A DNA stretch of 64,000 bases, taken from positions 248,001-312,000 of the forward strand of contig JAJCJC010000001.1 of the NCBI GenBank assembly GCA_020555605.1, in the 5' to 3' direction. Both the position numbers and the translations under genes were made by a program. A model generated the notes under the pieces. That model was not told the origin of the DNA. It worked only from the letters and a program-made list of their open reading frames with translations, and ran no database searches. This DNA is from a bacterium 210917-SL.2.15. Lineage in GTDB: Bacteria > Bacillota > Clostridia > Oscillospirales > Oscillospiraceae. Shown here piece after piece: positions 16,792-25,413 of the stretch; position 1 is the first letter of the stretch, and each line of letters starts with the position of its first letter.

Positions 16792-18243
16792 TTATACACG
16801 CTTCCACACCGCGCCGCCGGGCACGTCGGCAATCTCGATGCCCTGAGCCTTGAGTTCGTCGCGGATGCGGTCGGCCTCCGCAAAGTTCTTCGCTTTCTTG
16901 GCCTCGCCCCGGGCCAGAACCTGCGCATCGATGGCTGCGTCGCCCTCACCGGTGACGGTATAACCGCCGGAGGTCTGCGCCGCCGCCTTGGCCGCAGCGG
17001 CTTTTGCCCGTTGTGCCGCCGCCTTCTCCAGCAGCGAAAGGCTCAGCACACCATCAAAGTCTTCCAGAATCGCCAGCTTGGTTGCGTCGCTGGTCTTAGC
17101 CTTCAGCACATCATAGAGCAGAGTGATGCCCATAGACGTGTTCAGATCATTGCCCACCTGGGCGAGGAATTTTTGCCGGTACTCCTGACGCACCGTCTCG
17201 TCCACTGTGCTGCCATCCTCCTGCAGGGCGGCAATTCTGGCAATCAGTTTCTGGTACGCCCCCTGGGCATTGTCCAGATTTTCCCAGGAAAACACCAGGG
17301 CCTTGCGATAATGGCTCTGCAGGCAGAAGAAACGATAGCTCAGGGGATCATAGCCCTTTTCCTCCAACAGGGAAACGGTGAGAAACTCCCCTTTGGATTT
17401 ACTCATTTTACCGCTGGTGGTGTTCAGATGGTGCACATGGAACCACTGGTGGCACCAGGGATGACCGATATAGCTTTCACTCTGGGCGATTTCGTTGGTG
17501 TGATGGGGAAACGCATTGTCTACGCCGCCGCAGTGCAGGTCGAGGTATTCGCCGTTGTACTTGAGAGAAATTCCGCTGCATTCGATGTGCCAGCCGGGAT
17601 AGCCCACACCCCAGGGCGAATCCCATTTCAGCGCCTGGTCTTCAAATTTCGACTTGGTAAACCAGAGGACGAAGTCGTTTTTGTTGCGCTTGTTGCTGTC
17701 CTCTTCCACGCCTTCGCGGACGCCCACGGCCAGATCTTCCTCATTGTGGTCGTTGAATACATAATATTTCTGCAGTTTGGCGGAATCAAAATACACATTG
17801 CCGCCGGCCTGATAGGCATAGCCTTTTTCCAGCAGGCCGGAAACAATTTTGATATATTCATCGATGCATCCGGTGGCAGGCTGCACCACGTCGGGCGTTT
17901 TGATATTCAGGCGGCGGCAGTCCTCAAAAAATGCATCCGTATAGAACTGGGCGATCTCCATCACGGTTTTGTGCTCCCGGCGCGCACCCTTGAGCATTTT
18001 GTCCTCGCCGGTATCCGCGTCGCTGGCTAGATGCCCTACGTCGGTGATATTCATCACGCGGTTGACGTCATACCCTTCGTAGCGCAGGAATTTCTCCAGC
18101 ACATCCTCCATGATATAGCTGCGCAGATTGCCAATATGGGCAAAGTGGTATACTGTGGGGCCACAGGTATACATCTCTACCCGTCCCGGGGTATGGGTGA
18201 CAAAGGGCGCTTTCTTATGGGTCAAAGAATTGTAAAGCTGCAT
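16792..18243 (-). CDS. cysS: Cysteinyl-tRNA synthetase
   Basis: 483 residues. Class Ia signatures: zinc-binding CGPTVY at about 27, HIGH-type HIGN at about 36, MNITDVGHL, the zinc site SGISLKYNG preceded by [23 protein letters not shown], and KMSKSKG at about 266. A ~70-residue C-terminal anticodon-binding part follows, including an unusual Ala/Lys-rich linker ([13 protein letters not shown]). It begins 10 bases after cysE, so both are controlled by the T-box upstream of cysE. Confidence 0.98.
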   Translation of the reverse strand: MQLYNSLTHKKAPFVTHTPGRVEMYTCGPTVYHFAHIGNLRSYIMEDVLEKFLRYEGYDVNRVMNITDVGHLASDADTGEDKMLKGARREHKTVMEIAQFYTDAFFEDCRRLNIKTPDVVQPATGCIDEYIKIVSGLLEKGYAYQAGGNVYFDSAKLQKYYVFNDHNEEDLAVGVREGVEEDSNKRNKNDFVLWFTKSKFEDQALKWDSPWGVGYPGWHIECSGISLKYNGEYLDLHCGGVDNAFPHHTNEIAQSESYIGHPWCHQWFHVHHLNTTSGKMSKSKGEFLTVSLLEEKGYDPLSYRFFCLQSHYRKALVFSWENLDNAQGAYQKLIARIAALQEDGSTVDETVRQEYRQKFLAQVGNDLNTSMGITLLYDVLKAKTSDATKLAILEDFDGVLSLSLLEKAAAQRAKAAAAKAAAQTSGGYTVTGEGDAAIDAQVLARGEAKKAKNFAEADRIRDELKAQGIEIADVPGGAVWKRV

Positions 18244-18253
18244 AAAACGTACC

Positions 18254-18997
18254 TCACTCTTTTATTCTTTCTTCCGTATGCCCTGCCGCGTCCGTGCCGC
18301 AGGGGCGGGGCGCACCGTCGCGCGGATGGAGCACATGATCCGGATGGCGGCGACGGCAGGCGGCCAGATCCGCCTCCAACTCGCGGATGCGGGTCGTCAG
18401 CACGCCAATCTCGTCCTCCACCGGGTCGCTGATGTGAACCTGATCTACACTGTCGGTGTAGTCATAGGCATTTTCCACAGGCTTTCCGTTGATCTTCACC
18501 ACCTGTGCCGGTACGCCCACCACCGTGGAGTTGGGCGGCACGGCGCTGAGCACCACAGAGCCGGAAGCCACGCGGGCGTTGTCCCCCACTGTGAAGGGGC
18601 CGAGGATGCGGGCGCCATTGCCCACCAGAACATTATTCCCCAAAGTGGGGTGGCGTTTTCCCTTATCTTTTCCGGTGCCGCCCAAGGTCACGCCGTGGTA
18701 AATCAAGCAGTCGTCCCCGATCTCCGCCGTCTCACCGATCACAATACCCATTCCGTGGTCGATGACAAAGCGCTTGCCGATGGTAGCGCCGGGGTGGATT
18801 TCAATACCGGTCAAAAAACGCGCCCACTGGGAAATGGCCCGGGCGATAAATTTGAAACCATGCTTGTAAAACCAATGGGCCATGCGATAATGGATTGTCG
18901 CATTGACACCAGGATAGAGCAAAAAGATCTCCAGTTTGCTGCGGGCAGCCGGATCGCGCTTTTGATAGGCGCCCAGCATTTCACCAAGTCTTGTCAT
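18254..18997 (-). CDS. cysE: Serine O-acetyltransferase
   Basis: 247 residues from ATG 18997. Left-handed beta-helix repeats run from about 64 to 165 (GIEIHPGATIGKRFVIDHG, GIVIGETAEIGDDCLIYHG, TLGGTGKDKGKRHPT). The catalytic Asp/His pair is in IDHGMG. The short N-terminal helical part matches Gram-positive enzymes of about 220 residues. About 60 extra C-terminal residues (EDEIGVLTTRIRELEADLAACRRR) look like a short coiled coil plus tail. It makes O-acetylserine from serine and acetyl-CoA, the first step to cysteine. First gene of the T-box-controlled unit. Confidence 0.96.
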   Translation of the reverse strand: MTRLGEMLGAYQKRDPAARSKLEIFLLYPGVNATIHYRMAHWFYKHGFKFIARAISQWARFLTGIEIHPGATIGKRFVIDHGMGIVIGETAEIGDDCLIYHGVTLGGTGKDKGKRHPTLGNNVLVGNGARILGPFTVGDNARVASGSVVLSAVPPNSTVVGVPAQVVKINGKPVENAYDYTDSVDQVHISDPVEDEIGVLTTRIRELEADLAACRRRHPDHVLHPRDGAPRPCGTDAAGHTEERIKE

Positions 18998-19033
18998 AGA
19001 TTCGCGTCTCCTTATCAAACGAAACAAAGGCGG

Positions 19034-19258
19034 AAAAAAACGCCTCCCGCGCCCAAGAGGGCGCAAGAGGCGGCAAACCGCGGTTCCACTCCTGCATTGT
19101 ACTTATTGCGGGCCTGTAACGCGGCCCGGACGGAGGGCATTGCCCCTCGCGCTCCCGGATGCACTTCGCATGCTCCGCAGCAGGCGCGCTTACAGCCGGT
19201 GACGCGCCCTCTCTTGGCCTGGGAAATCATGCTACTCTTTCCGATCATTGCATTCTGT
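19034..19258 (-). promoter_or_regulatory. T-box riboswitch (probably Cys) controlling cysE-cysS
   Basis: The minus-strand leader has an AGAGAGGGCG segment in stem I, a probable specifier TGC within GAAGTGCATCC, and the conserved T-box AGGAGTGGAACCGCGG (core 19079-19088). It ends in a terminator: GCCTC...GAGGC stem containing an inner GCGCCC/GGGCGC pair, followed by seven T (19034-19040). T-boxes read uncharged tRNA and allow read-through when it is abundant. A Cys specifier fits both downstream genes; the specifier assignment is inference from position. Confidence 0.93.
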
Positions 19259-19263
19259 TATGT

Positions 19264-19292
19264 ATCTTAGCATGCCGGGGCAGGTGTGTCAA
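19264..19292 (-). promoter_or_regulatory. Promoter of the T-box/cysE-cysS unit
   Basis: Minus-strand TTGACA (19287-19292), 17-base spacer, TAAGAT (19264-19269). Confidence 0.75.
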
Positions 19293-19330
19293 GGCTGAAA
19301 ACCGCCGAGCACCGGCACGTCGGCCGCTGC

Positions 19331-19672
19331 TTATTTCAGCAGCTTCACTTCGCCCAAAACGGGCACCGGCGTGTCGTTTCCTTTGGCAGCGCGCACCAGG
19401 CCGACAACCCAGAGCACCACCACACAAAAGCTCAGCAGTCCGCACACACCCCGCACTAGCACACTGGCTACGGCGGTGTCGGCAAAGGTCGCCATCATAA
19501 ACACCGCGTTGAGTCCCAGGTCCGCCAACAGGATCGACAGCGCCTGATTCAGATGGAACCGGGATGCGGCTCGGTTCCCGCAAAAATAGGCGATCAGCCA
19601 GCCGACCAACGTCAGATAAGCCGCCACATCCGTTTTATGCTTATTTTGGGAAAAGGGCGTTTTCTTACCCAT
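19331..19672 (-). CDS. Small membrane protein, DUF4870/Tic20-like
   Basis: 113 residues from ATG 19672. Three hydrophobic segments: VAAYLTLVGWLIAYFCG, ALSILLADLGLNAVFMMAT and VCGLLSFCVVVLWVVGLVRAAKG. The RFHLNQAL sequence between the first two is the hallmark of DUF4870/Tic20-type small membrane proteins (usually RFHAxQ). Function unknown. It overlaps the upstream HD-domain gene by 8 bases, so the two are coupled. Confidence 0.65.
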   Translation of the reverse strand: MGKKTPFSQNKHKTDVAAYLTLVGWLIAYFCGNRAASRFHLNQALSILLADLGLNAVFMMATFADTAVASVLVRGVCGLLSFCVVVLWVVGLVRAAKGNDTPVPVLGEVKLLK

Positions 19673-20258
19673 GGCACAGCGCTTCCGCTTCCCCGGCCAC
19701 CGTTCCTTCACACGAACGCATCGCCAGAATTGTTTTTTCCATCAGTTCCTCCAGCGTCCAGCCCAACCGCTCCGCTCCCTGGCGGATCACATCGCGGGAG
19801 CAGCCGGCGGCAAATTTTTTGTCCTTGAACTTTTTCTTCAGACTGGACACTTCCATGTCCTGCACGCTTTTGGAAGGGCGCATACGGGCCGCCGCGCCGA
19901 TCAGGCCCGTCAACTCGTCGCAGGCAAAGAGGATCTTTTCCATCGGATGCTCCGGCGCTACATCACTGCAAAGGCCGTAACCATGGCTGCACACAGCATG
20001 GATCAGCGCTTCGTCCGCCCCGCCTGCGCGCAGCAGCTCCGGCGCTTTCCGGCAGTGCTCCTGCGGCCAAAGTTCAAAATCAATGTCGTGCAAAAGTCCT
20101 GCCATGGCCCAGAAATCCGCCTCTGCGCCATAGCCCTGATCCTGTGCGAACCAGCGCATCACACTCTCCACAGTCAACGCATGGAGAAGATGAAACGGCT
20201 CTTTATTATACTTGCATAGCAGAGCCAGCGCTGTTTCTCTGGTCATCAACGGTTTCAT
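19665..20258 (-). CDS. HD-superfamily hydrolase
   Basis: 197 residues. The HD signature is HALTVESVMRWFA with AGLLHDIDFE (about 52-60), followed by AVCSHGYG (second His) and FACDELTG (third Asp). These are the metal ligands of HD phosphohydrolases, and this compact form is common in Clostridia as a predicted nucleotide or phosphoester hydrolase. Substrate unknown. GAGGTA lies upstream of ATG 20258; a second ATG four codons in is possible. Confidence 0.85.
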   Translation of the reverse strand: MKPLMTRETALALLCKYNKEPFHLLHALTVESVMRWFAQDQGYGAEADFWAMAGLLHDIDFELWPQEHCRKAPELLRAGGADEALIHAVCSHGYGLCSDVAPEHPMEKILFACDELTGLIGAAARMRPSKSVQDMEVSSLKKKFKDKKFAAGCSRDVIRQGAERLGWTLEELMEKTILAMRSCEGTVAGEAEALCHG

Positions 20259-20337
20259 AAACTATGTACCTCGCTTTTTCTTTTGTAACGCACGGAATGT
20301 ACTGTTATTATACCCTTTTTGCGTTTAAATGCAAGGG

Positions 20338-21093
20338 TCAGGAAAGCTGTGAGAGCAGCAAAAGCAGCCGGTCCGCCGCAGCGTAGCTTTCATCGCTGAA
20401 ACGCTGTATCAACCGCTGCAGGCACACGTCCATGGTGGCGTCTGCGGCCCGGGCATAGTTCAGCCCGTTGCAGGCCGCCGCATGATAGCTGCGGCGCAGC
20501 AGTTCCCGATAGGGCAGCCGCGGAAGCACCACCGACGCCGCCCCATACTGCAGTGGCGCGCCGGTGATCAGATAATAAGCTGCCGCCAGCTCCTGCGCTC
20601 TGCGCTGGGCATCCCGCCCTATCTGGCGCAGCGCCATGGCCTGATTGCGCCCCGGCGCCAAACGGGCAAGCTGGGCATAGCTGGCTGCGTCTGCCGCCTC
20701 TTCCTGTGCAAACCCTTCCACTACCATGGTCAGGTCCTGCGCCTCAGACCCCATGCAGCAGGGATCCGAGGAAGCGCCGGGCAGCTGCAGCTGCGTCTCC
20801 ACAGAAGCGCCTGTGCTCCCCACCTGTCCCGCTGATGCCGCAGTCTGCCCCGCTTGGCTTGCCGGCTCTGTCTGTCCTGCCGGCACCGTATACCGGTTCT
20901 GCACCGCCTGCGCCGTCTCTCCCGCCGCTGTGCTCTGCTGCATCGCCATGGCCGGCACGGCGTTCTGATTCGCCGCACGCACCTGTGGATAAGGGTCCAG
21001 CGCCGGTGCAACCCGCTGCCAGATCCGATCATAACGCGCGTAGTCCGGCGCTCCTCCCAGAGGATCATTTTGAGAATATGTTGCATTTGCCAT
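20338..21093 (-). CDS. Ferritin-like-fold protein with degenerate metal ligands and a low-complexity N-terminus
   Basis: 251 residues from ATG 21093. Residues 1-125 are rich in Gln, Ala, Thr and Ser (QQSTAAGETAQAVQ, GQTEPASQAGQTAA) and look disordered. From about 130 the helices EGFAQEEAADAASYAQLARLA and ALRQIGRDAQRRAQELAAAYYLITG match the two-helix layout of ferritin-like/rubrerythrin-like proteins. The usual D-E-x-x-H iron motif reads D-A-Q-R-R, so iron binding is probably lost. Possibly a structural, perhaps spore-associated, protein (inference). Divergent from the suf operon. Confidence 0.55.
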   Translation of the reverse strand: MANATYSQNDPLGGAPDYARYDRIWQRVAPALDPYPQVRAANQNAVPAMAMQQSTAAGETAQAVQNRYTVPAGQTEPASQAGQTAASAGQVGSTGASVETQLQLPGASSDPCCMGSEAQDLTMVVEGFAQEEAADAASYAQLARLAPGRNQAMALRQIGRDAQRRAQELAAAYYLITGAPLQYGAASVVLPRLPYRELLRRSYHAAACNGLNYARAADATMDVCLQRLIQRFSDESYAAADRLLLLLSQLS

Positions 21094-21161
21094 AGTAAGC
21101 ACTTCCCTTCTATGGCATTTTATGTATGGGGAAACGGTTTTGTGTGAATCGCGCAAAAAGA

Positions 21162-21212
21162 TTTGTACGCACCGGGCGCCGCGGCAGACACTGCGAGCCC
21201 GGTGCGTACAAA
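21162..21212. repeat. 16-bp perfect inverted repeat in a divergent intergenic region
   Basis: TTTGTACGCACCGGGC (21162-21177) and its exact complement (21197-21212) flank a 19-base GC-rich loop. It lies between the starts of two divergent genes, where terminators are not expected. The minus side reads on to TCTTTTTG, the plus side to CCTTTTCT. Confidence 0.6.
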
Positions 21213-21239
21213 CCTTTTCTCCAGCATTTCTTTTGCGCA

Positions 21240-21268
21240 TTGCAATTTTTCCCGCTTTCTGTTATTAT
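21240..21268 (+). promoter_or_regulatory. Promoter of the sufC-sufB-GT operon
   Basis: TTGCAA (21240-21245), 17-base spacer, TATTAT (21263-21268). The leader of about 110 bases before ATG 21384 has no recognised fold. Confidence 0.65.
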
Positions 21269-21383
21269 ATATAATTTAGAGGCGTATGTCTCGTTTTCTT
21301 CTGCGCAAACTGTCTGAACCATGCTTGGAGCAATTTTTCGATGATTTTCGTCAGTCACAAATAACAAAGGAGAGAATCGTTCT

Positions 21384-22124
21384 ATGTTGGAACTGAAAAA
21401 TCTCAGCTACTGCGTCCGCAACGAGGACGGCACAGATCTTGCTATTCTCAACAATATCAGCCTCACCATTGAAGACAACAAACTCGTTGTCTTTACCGGT
21501 CCCAACGGCGGCGGCAAAACTACGCTGGCCCGGGCCATCATGGGCCTGATCCGCCCCACCTCCGGGCAGATTTTTTACAACGGCCGGGACATCACGGATC
21601 TGGGCATCACCGAGCGCGCCCGCCTCGGCATCTGCTACGGCTTCCAGCAGCCGCCCCGCTTCAAAGGCATGCGCGTGCGCGACCTTTTATGTATCGCCGC
21701 AGGGGACGAAAAGCTGCCCCAGAGCGTATGCTGTGATTACTTGGCGCAGGTGGGCCTGTGTGCCAACGACTATCTCGACCGAGAGGTAGACACCAGCCTG
21801 TCCGGCGGCGAGGTCAAACGCATCGAGATCGCCACCGTGCTGGCCCGCAAAGGCTCCATGCTGCTCTTCGACGAGCCGGAGGCCGGCATCGATCTGTGGA
21901 GTTTCGCCCGCCTGACTGAAACCTTCAGCGCCCTGCACAGCAAGCGCGAAGCCACAATGATTATTATTTCGCATCAGGAGCGCATTATCGGCCTGGCCGA
22001 CGAGATCGTTGTAATCGCCGGCGGCTGCATCCGCCACCGCGGCGACCGGAGAACCATCCTCCCCCTGATCCTGTCCAACACAACGGGCGGCTGCGCCCTC
22101 GGAAAGGAGTGTTCCATCAAATGA
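21384..22124 (+). CDS. sufC: SufC-type Fe-S assembly ATPase
   Basis: 246 residues after AAAGGAGAG. Walker A GPNGGGKTT (about 39-47), the SufC-specific Q-loop GFQQPPRFKG, signature LSGGEVKRIEI, Walker B MLLFDEPEAGID and switch His IISHQER are present. It powers SufB during cluster assembly. No sufD, sufS or sufU is adjacent, so this is the two-gene minimal form (SMS-like) found in many anaerobes and archaea. Its TGA overlaps the next ATG as ATGA. Confidence 0.92.
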   Translation: MLELKNLSYCVRNEDGTDLAILNNISLTIEDNKLVVFTGPNGGGKTTLARAIMGLIRPTSGQIFYNGRDITDLGITERARLGICYGFQQPPRFKGMRVRDLLCIAAGDEKLPQSVCCDYLAQVGLCANDYLDREVDTSLSGGEVKRIEIATVLARKGSMLLFDEPEAGIDLWSFARLTETFSALHSKREATMIIISHQERIIGLADEIVVIAGGCIRHRGDRRTILPLILSNTTGGCALGKECSIK

Positions 22125-23071
22125 GCGAACTGAACAAGGAACTCGACACACTGGATGAAGTAGATGCACAACTGCTGGAAAAGATCGCCGACTTGGTCGG
22201 CAAGCCGGTGGGCGCGCTGAACATTCGCAAAAACGGCGGCTGTGCCGCCCGCACCAGCACGGAGCACATCAAAATTGACCCTCGCACCGACGGCCACCAA
22301 GGCATTGATATTCACATTCTTCCCGGCACCAAGGGCGAGACTTGTCACATTCCCGTAGTGATGACCAAAACCGACCTGACCGACGCCGTGTATAACGATT
22401 TTTATGTGGGTGAGGACTGCGACGTGACCATTGTGGCCGGCTGCGGCATCCACAACAGCGGCTGCGGCAAGACGCAGCACGACGGCATCCACACCTTCCA
22501 CATCGGCAGGAATTCCCGTGTGCACTATATTGAAAAGCACTACGGTGAAGGCGACGGCAACGGCACAAATGTGATGAATCCTCAGACCGTCGTCTATTTG
22601 GCCGAAGGCGCCTCCATGCAAATGGACACCGCTCAGATCGGAGGCATCGACTCTACTAAGCGCTATACCCGTTTTGAATGCGCCGATCGGGCTGAGGCTG
22701 TGGTCATGGAACGTCTGCTGACCCATGGCAGCCAGAGCGCCCATTCCGATATGGACATCGTACTCAACGGCAAGGACGCCAAAGGCCGCGTCACGTCCCG
22801 CAGTGTGGCCAAAGGCGCTTCCCGTCAGGTGTTCCATCCCAACCTCGTGGGCAACAGCGCCTGCTTCGGCCATGTGCAGTGCGACTCCATCATTATGGAC
22901 GAGGCCCATGTGGAATCCATCCCTGCGCTGACCGCCAACAATACCGACGCCCAGCTGATCCATGAGGCCGCCATCGGCAAGATTGCCGGCGACCAACTGC
23001 TTAAACTGATGACCCTGGGCCTGACGGAAGAAGAAGCCGAGGAGCGCATCCTGAAAGGATTTCTTGCATGA
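22121..23071 (+). CDS. sufB: SufB/SufD-family Fe-S scaffold, short form
   Basis: 316 residues, much shorter than canonical SufB (~465) because the N-terminal part is reduced; this matches minimal SUF scaffolds. The beta-helix core is seen in VAGCGIHNSGCGKTQHDG, TFHIGRNSRVHYIEKH and QMDTAQIGGIDSTKRY. The C-terminal region AHVESIPALTANNTDAQLIHEAAIG and LGLTEEEAEERILKGFL is the classical SufB/D ending. Clusters are assembled here with SufC. It overlaps both neighbours by four bases (ATGA), so translation is coupled in stoichiometry. Confidence 0.9.
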   Translation: MSELNKELDTLDEVDAQLLEKIADLVGKPVGALNIRKNGGCAARTSTEHIKIDPRTDGHQGIDIHILPGTKGETCHIPVVMTKTDLTDAVYNDFYVGEDCDVTIVAGCGIHNSGCGKTQHDGIHTFHIGRNSRVHYIEKHYGEGDGNGTNVMNPQTVVYLAEGASMQMDTAQIGGIDSTKRYTRFECADRAEAVVMERLLTHGSQSAHSDMDIVLNGKDAKGRVTSRSVAKGASRQVFHPNLVGNSACFGHVQCDSIIMDEAHVESIPALTANNTDAQLIHEAAIGKIAGDQLLKLMTLGLTEEEAEERILKGFLA

Positions 23072-24087
23072 AACTGATTTCATTTACCGTTCCCTGTTAC
23101 AACTCCGCTGCTTATATGCACATCTGCATCGACTCCCTGCTCACCGGCGGCGACCGTGTGGAAATCATCATCATCGACGATGGATCCAGCGACGATACCG
23201 GCGCCATTGCCGATGCCTATGCCGCCAAATACCCAGATACCATCAAAGTGGTCCACCAGGAAAACGGTGGCCACGGCGAGGGGATCAACCAGGGCCTTAA
23301 GCATGCCCAGTGCCCTTATTTCAAAGTAGTGGACAGCGACGATTGGGTCAACGCCGTGGCGCTGCAGCATGTGCTCAACCGCCTGGAAGCGCTGGAAGAA
23401 AGCGGCGGCGTAGATCTGGTGGTGTGCAACTACGTCTACGAACATGACGACCGCAGCCTCCTGTCCACCATCCGCTACAAAAACGTATTTCCCAAAAATA
23501 AGGTGATCGGGTGGGAAGAAACGGGAAAATTCCGCCCCGACCAGTACCTCACCCTGCACTCTGCCATCTACCGCACAGAGATTATCCGTCAGAGCGGTAT
23601 CGTGCTGCCCAAACATATTTTCTATGAAGACAACCTGTTCGTCTACGCGCCCCTGCCACTGACGAAAAAGCTGCTGTACCTTGACGAAGACCTGTACCGC
23701 TACCTCATCGGCAGGGAAGGCCAGTCTGTCTCGGAACAGGTGATGATGAAACGCTGCGGCCACCAGATCGAAATCGCCCAGCGCATTTTTGATCTGCACG
23801 ACCTGAACGTCATTTTAAAGGAGAACCCCAAGTTGGGACGCTATATGTACCATGAGGCCTGCTTTATGCTGGTCATCGCCACGGTATTCACCCGGCTGAA
23901 CCGCACGGAGGAGTCCGAGCGGCAGCTCAAGTCCATGTGGGAGCACTGCTACCAAAGCGATCCGGTGATGGCAAAAAAGATGCGGCGCAATCTTTTGAAT
24001 TTTGCCACCAATCTACCCGGCTCTCTGGGCCGCAGCCTGGGCCTCAAAGGCTATTGGCTGGCGCACAAAATCGTACAGTTCAACTGA
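23068..24087 (+). CDS. Family 2 glycosyltransferase
   Basis: 339 residues; starts inside the sufB stop (ATGA). The GT-A fold is seen in SFTVPCYNSAAYM, IIDDGSSDDTG and the DxD-like VDSDDWV at about 90. Downstream acceptor-side sequences are HSAIYRTEIIRQSG and FYEDNLFVY. The C-terminal half is helical and soluble, with no membrane segments. It may add sugars to a cell-surface polymer. Why it is coupled to the Fe-S genes is not evident from sequence. Confidence 0.9.
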   Translation: MKLISFTVPCYNSAAYMHICIDSLLTGGDRVEIIIIDDGSSDDTGAIADAYAAKYPDTIKVVHQENGGHGEGINQGLKHAQCPYFKVVDSDDWVNAVALQHVLNRLEALEESGGVDLVVCNYVYEHDDRSLLSTIRYKNVFPKNKVIGWEETGKFRPDQYLTLHSAIYRTEIIRQSGIVLPKHIFYEDNLFVYAPLPLTKKLLYLDEDLYRYLIGREGQSVSEQVMMKRCGHQIEIAQRIFDLHDLNVILKENPKLGRYMYHEACFMLVIATVFTRLNRTEESERQLKSMWEHCYQSDPVMAKKMRRNLLNFATNLPGSLGRSLGLKGYWLAHKIVQFN

Positions 24088-24105
24088 TTTCCTTTCCATG
24101 CATCA

Positions 24106-24143
24106 AAAGGGCCGTCCCTGCACAGCAGCGGGGACGGCCCTTT
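24106..24143. terminator. Bidirectional terminator
   Basis: AAAGGGCCGTCCC and GGGACGGCCCTTT form a perfect 13-bp stem between the glycosyltransferase and fprA stops. Confidence 0.9.
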
Positions 24144-24149
24144 CTCGTC

Positions 24150-25367
24150 TCAGTTATTCTTCAGATCGTCCGTAATGGCGTCGGCCAATGCGTTCAGTTC
24201 ATCGTCCTGATCCTCACGCAGAGCGGAGGAGAGCGACAGGCGCTCGTTGAGCACCGTCATGCATTTCAATTCCTCGTCCAGGAATTTCTGCATCAAATCG
24301 CCGCTGCGGCAGGCCCAGGACCCGTTTTCCACAAGGGCAAAGGTGCGGTTGTGCAGATTCAACGCTTTCATATCCTCCAGGTAATTTTTCATCACCGGGT
24401 AAATGCCCAAATTATAGGTGACCGAAGCCAGTACCACATGACTGACACGGAACGTTTCCGAAATCAGATAGGAAACATGGGTGTTGGATACGTCGTATAG
24501 CACTGTATTCGTAACGCCGCGTTCCGCCAGCTTCGCGGCCAACGCCTGGGCGGCCGCCTCGGTATTCCCATACATGGAGGCGTAAGCAATCATCACAGCC
24601 TTATCTTCCGGCTCATAACTGCTCCAATGCTGGTATTTATCGATCAAATACCCAAAATCGCTGCGCCACACGGGACCATGAAGCGGGCAAATATATTTGA
24701 TCTGATCCAAAATGCCTGCAGCTTTGCCCAACAGTTTCTGCACATGGGGTCCGTATTTGCCCACGATATTGGTATAGTAGCGGCGGGCCTCGTCGATCCA
24801 GTCCCGGTCAAACTGCACTTCATCGTTGAACAGCTTTCCGTCCAGCGCAATAAAGGAACCAAAGGCGTCAGCGGAAAACAGCGCGCCATTGGTCAGGTCA
24901 AAAGTGACCATGGCCTCAGGCCAATGCACCATGGGCGCATTGATAAAGGTAACGGTATGCTTGCCAAACGTCACCTGGTCTCCTTCCTGCACCTCGAGCA
25001 GCTCGTGGCCGTCCACGTGGAAGCCAAACTGCCGCATCAGCATAAAAGACTTGGGCGTGCTAATGATCTTCACCTTGGGCCAGCGCAGCAGAATCTCCTC
25101 GATGGACGCGCCGTGATCCGGCTCCATGTGGTTGATGACCAGCACGTCAAGATCGCGGCCATTCAACAAAAACTGCACGTTTTCCAGAAGCTGCCGGCAT
25201 TCCGACCAGTCAATGGTGTCAAAGAGCACCGTCTGCTCATCCAGGAGCAGGTAGGCGTTGTAGCTGACGCCCCGGGGAATGGGATGAATGTTTTCAAACA
25301 AGGCCAGACGATGGTCGTTAGCACCCACCCAGTAGAGGTCTTCCGTCACATTTCTCACGCAATGCAT
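24150..25367 (-). CDS. fprA: Flavodiiron protein FprA
   Basis: 405 residues. The metallo-beta-lactamase-like diiron domain (1-250) has HMEPDHG (about 81-87), the next ligand His in MVHWPEA, Asp in FSADAFG and His in CPLHGPVW. The flavodoxin domain (about 255-405) has YASMYGNTEAAA and ENGSWACRSG. It reduces O2 to water and/or NO to N2O in anaerobes, taking electrons from reduced rubredoxin. There is no rubredoxin domain of its own; one is fused to the gene 46 bases upstream, which suggests a dedicated electron chain. Confidence 0.96.
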   Translation of the reverse strand: MHCVRNVTEDLYWVGANDHRLALFENIHPIPRGVSYNAYLLLDEQTVLFDTIDWSECRQLLENVQFLLNGRDLDVLVINHMEPDHGASIEEILLRWPKVKIISTPKSFMLMRQFGFHVDGHELLEVQEGDQVTFGKHTVTFINAPMVHWPEAMVTFDLTNGALFSADAFGSFIALDGKLFNDEVQFDRDWIDEARRYYTNIVGKYGPHVQKLLGKAAGILDQIKYICPLHGPVWRSDFGYLIDKYQHWSSYEPEDKAVMIAYASMYGNTEAAAQALAAKLAERGVTNTVLYDVSNTHVSYLISETFRVSHVVLASVTYNLGIYPVMKNYLEDMKALNLHNRTFALVENGSWACRSGDLMQKFLDEELKCMTVLNERLSLSSALREDQDDELNALADAITDDLKNN

Positions 25368-25413
25368 AATGTAAATTCTCCTTTATAAGTTGATTGGCTC
25401 TGCCGCTCCACGG

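Noticed and set aside
21974..23083. Open frame antisense to sufB
   Set aside because: sufB shows family motifs and coupled overlaps; the antisense frame has none.
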